Below, one piece after another: positions 8,815-10,542 of a DNA stretch of 10,542 nucleotides. The DNA comes from a bacterium (GTDB taxonomy: Bacteria; Planctomycetota; JACOTG01; JAUIME01). The position numbers were made by a program, and so were the translations under genes. The stretch is taken from assembly GCA_030433195.1 (NCBI GenBank), contig JAUIME010000116.1, positions 1 to 10,542 on the forward strand, in the 5' to 3' direction. Every line of letters starts with the position of its first letter. The first letter of the stretch is position 1. Below the pieces are notes generated by a model, which did not search any database, was not told the origin of the DNA, and was given only the letters and a program-made list of their open reading frames with translations.

Positions 8815-9975
8815 TCAGATACGCTCGAGCGGATGGGAGAGCTTCGTGAACTCGCCCTGCGCATACCGGTCCGTCATGCCCGCGATGTAGTCGCACACGG
8901 CGCGTTCGACGCCCTGCACCTCGGCCCACTCCTGGTACCACGGCGTCAGTAGCTCGGGATTGGCCACGAACACGCGGAACAGCTCGCGAATGATGCGCTT
9001 GGCGCGCTCGCGCATCCGCTGGACACGGTAGTGTCGGTAGAACTTCTGATACAAGAACTTCTCGAGCTTGCCGATGCGGGGCCGCAACTCGGAGGTGAAG
9101 CCGATGAGCCGCGTCGTGCACTCCCGAGCCTCTTGCGGACTCTCGACGCCCGCCTCGCGGATCCGGCGATCCGACTCGCGAACCACGTCGTGGATCAAGT
9201 TGTTGATGACGTACTTGATCACGCGGATGCGGAAGATCTTCGGATGCAGATCGGTCCCGTAGCGTTCGCGCACGCTCGCGGTCGCCTCGGCGACCAGATC
9301 CACGTCGGCCTCGAGGTCTTCGATCGTGAAGAGACCCGACGAGAGTCCGTCGTCGATGTCATGGTGGTTGTACGCGATCGCGTCCGAAATGTCGGCGACC
9401 TGCGCCTCGAGCAGCGGCCGCAGTCCCCGTCCGAACTCGCGCGTGCTCTTCTCGTCGTACGACGTGGGATGCTTGAGGATCGACTCACGAACCTCGTACG
9501 TGAGGTTCAGGCCCGGGAACGCCGGATTGCGCTTCTCGAGCTGATCGACGACGCGCAGCGCCTGGCGGTTGTGCTCGAACCCGCCGAAGTCCTCCATCAG
9601 CACCGCGAGCTCGGCCTCACCGGAGTGCCCGAACGGCGGATGCCCGAGATCGTGCGAGAGCGCGAGCACCTCGACGAGATCCTCGTTGAGGTTCAAGACG
9701 CGCGCGACCGAGCGGCCGACCTGCGCCACCTCCATCGTGTGCGTGAGGCGCGTGCGGTAGTGATCGCCGACGTCGTTGACGAAGACTTGCGTCTTGTACT
9801 CGAGCCGCCGGAACGCCGACGCATGAACGATGCGGTCACGATCGCGCTGGTACTCCGTACGATGCGGATCGGGCCGATCTTCGTGCACGCGCCCGCGCGT
9901 ATCGGCGCTCTTCATCGCGTATGGCGCGAGATCGCGAGCTTCGCGCGCCTCCAGATCTTCGCGTTGGATGATCAT
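8815..9975 (-). CDS. dgt: dGTP triphosphohydrolase-like HD-domain protein
   Basis: A 386-residue protein of the dGTPase family, which hydrolyses dNTPs (dGTP in the namesake) to the deoxynucleoside and triphosphate and affects nucleotide pools. The start ATG at 9975 gives the usual family N-terminus (REDLEAREARDLAPYAMKSADTRGR). The frame stays open upstream, but that part is antisense-free tRNA sequence and is rejected. Visible HD-domain residues: RTRLTHTMEV with His79, LSHDLGHPPFGHSGE with His108-Asp109, and the downstream motif VADISDAIAYNHHDIDDG with Asp195/Asp198. RDRIVHASAFRRLEYKTQVF is also typical. Length is normal for the shorter dGTPase-like subfamily. There is no Shine-Dalgarno before the ATG, which lies 25 nt after the tRNA-Gly 3' end on the same strand. 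Co-transcription with the tRNA is likely. Confidence 0.9.
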   Translation of the reverse strand: MIIQREDLEAREARDLAPYAMKSADTRGRVHEDRPDPHRTEYQRDRDRIVHASAFRRLEYKTQVFVNDVGDHYRTRLTHTMEVAQVGRSVARVLNLNEDLVEVLALSHDLGHPPFGHSGEAELAVLMEDFGGFEHNRQALRVVDQLEKRNPAFPGLNLTYEVRESILKHPTSYDEKSTREFGRGLRPLLEAQVADISDAIAYNHHDIDDGLSSGLFTIEDLEADVDLVAEATASVRERYGTDLHPKIFRIRVIKYVINNLIHDVVRESDRRIREAGVESPQEARECTTRLIGFTSELRPRIGKLEKFLYQKFYRHYRVQRMRERAKRIIRELFRVFVANPELLTPWYQEWAEVQGVERAVCDYIAGMTDRYAQGEFTKLSHPLERI

Positions 9976-10000
9976 CGTCGACGCCCGAGGAGTGGAGAAT

Positions 10001-10076
<76 letters not shown>

Positions 10077-10089
10077 TCACGGGTCGGGG

Positions 10090-10119
10090 ATTCTAGGCTT
10101 CGCCGCCCGAATCTGTCAA
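10090..10119 (-). promoter_or_regulatory. Sigma70-type promoter for tRNA-Gly and dgt
   Basis: On the minus strand a perfect -35 box TTGACA (10119-10114) is followed, after 18 nt, by TAGAAT (10095-10090; 5 of 6). The predicted start near 10083 is only about 7 nt before the tRNA 5' end, which is typical of tRNA promoters. A/T-rich sequence upstream of the -35 box may add strength. Confidence 0.75.
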
Positions 10120-10159
10120 AATGAATCCGATTTTCGCGGGGCCCTTCGGGCGGGAGGCG

Positions 10160-10187
10160 CCGCGATCGCTTCGCGGACCGTTCCGCG
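10160..10187. repeat. Overlapping, mutually exclusive hairpins
   Basis: CCGCGA (10160-10165) can pair with TCGCGG (10171-10176), a perfect 6-bp stem with a 5-nt loop. The second arm can instead use CGCGGA (10172-10177) to pair with TCCGCG (10182-10187), a 6-bp stem with a 4-nt loop. The two folds exclude each other. They lie in the gap between the divergent tRNA promoter and the plus-strand gene at 10226. In very GC-rich DNA such pairings can be chance. Confidence 0.25.
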
Positions 10188-10225
10188 CGCGCCGAGCCCC
10201 CGCCCCCGAAGATCGTCGGCCGACC

Positions 10226-10542
10226 ATGCCTCCCGAAGCGCACGACCTCTCGAAGTTCGAGACCGATCCCCGCAAGACGATGGGCGCGCACATGTTTCGC
10301 GCGCCGTTCTCGCCGCAGATCCTGCTGCTCGGAACGGTCGCTTGGGGGCTGTTCCGGGGCGGCGTCGAGGTGCTCGGCCGGCTCATCGACGATTCGCTGC
10401 TGTGGCCGCAGTTCGTGGCCGCGTTCTTCGAACGCATCGTCCCGGTGCCCGCGTCGCTCTACCGCGGCCAGCCCGGCTTCGGGGACCACCTTGCTCCCGA
10501 GCTCTTCGCGTCGATCCTGGTTTGGGGCGTCGGGCTGTGGGC
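10226..10542 (+). CDS. Unrecognised probable membrane protein, 5' part only
   Basis: A frame opens at ATG 10226 and runs without a stop to the right edge (105 codons plus 2 nt). It is divergent from the tRNA-Gly/dgt unit. The N-terminus is polar (MPPEAHDLSKFETDPRKTMG). A hydrophobic stretch follows at about 34-50 (LLLGTVAWGLFRGGVEVLG) and a second begins near the edge (ELFASILVWGVGLWA), suggesting an integral membrane protein. Codon third positions are mostly G/C, as in the neighbours. An open frame on the opposite strand runs into the tRNA and is highly charged, so I prefer this one. No Shine-Dalgarno is visible, so the start could be at a downstream ATG (10280 or 10292). I do not recognise the family. 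Confidence 0.55.
   Translation, partial: MPPEAHDLSKFETDPRKTMGAHMFRAPFSPQILLLGTVAWGLFRGGVEVLGRLIDDSLLWPQFVAAFFERIVPVPASLYRGQPGFGDHLAPELFASILVWGVGLW

Overview
The window is GC-rich bacterial chromosome (strong G/C at third codon positions). It carries a compact minus-strand block of housekeeping genes and the start of one gene on the plus strand at the right edge. The gene set is tRNA-Gly, dGTPase, RNase III, a sulfatase-fold lipoprotein, Mfd, SurA and a large membrane-anchored prenyltransferase/squalene-oxidase-repeat protein. A periplasmic SurA-type chaperone and a lipoprotein point to a diderm. The sulfatase-like protein with a Thr in place of the usual Cys/Ser, and the toroid-repeat protein, are types I associate with Planctomycetota or Myxococcota-like lineages. 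I cannot decide between these from sequence alone.

Layout, in direction of minus-strand transcription from right to left. (1) A near-consensus sigma70 promoter (10090-10119) lies just upstream of tRNA-Gly(CCC) (10001-10076, CCA encoded). Only 25 nt later comes the dGTPase gene dgt (9975 to 8815), probably co-transcribed with the tRNA. (2) A 236-nt gap (8579-8814) holds a 15-bp palindrome, a good sigma70 promoter (8709-8736) and a 77-nt imperfect hairpin (8617-8693) in the leader of rnc. (3) Next is a tightly packed unit rnc - sulfatase-like lipoprotein - mfd - surA. The first two junctions are 4-nt stop/start overlaps (ATGA and GTGA), and mfd-surA are 32 nt apart. (4) A T9 tract after surA merges with the -35 box of a separate promoter (1705-1733). 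That promoter drives the toroid-repeat protein gene (1602 to 91) through a leader with a perfect hairpin. (5) The left edge (1-90) is non-coding and holds two hairpins, one a perfect 12-bp stem at 1-30. On the plus strand, 10226 to the right edge is the start of a divergent, probably membrane-associated protein I do not recognise.

The most notable observations concern rnc. Its reading frame is broken in the nuclease domain, with about 7-8 conserved residues missing and the frame changed. The position of one conserved metal-binding Asp is Asn, and the C-terminus carries five 18-bp tandem repeats encoding a hexapeptide. The rnc leader contains a stem long enough to be an RNase III substrate, which would fit autoregulation as known for E. 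coli rnc. I see no mobile element, CRISPR array or defence system, and no clear new multi-gene system. The rest looks like ordinary chromosomal housekeeping DNA.
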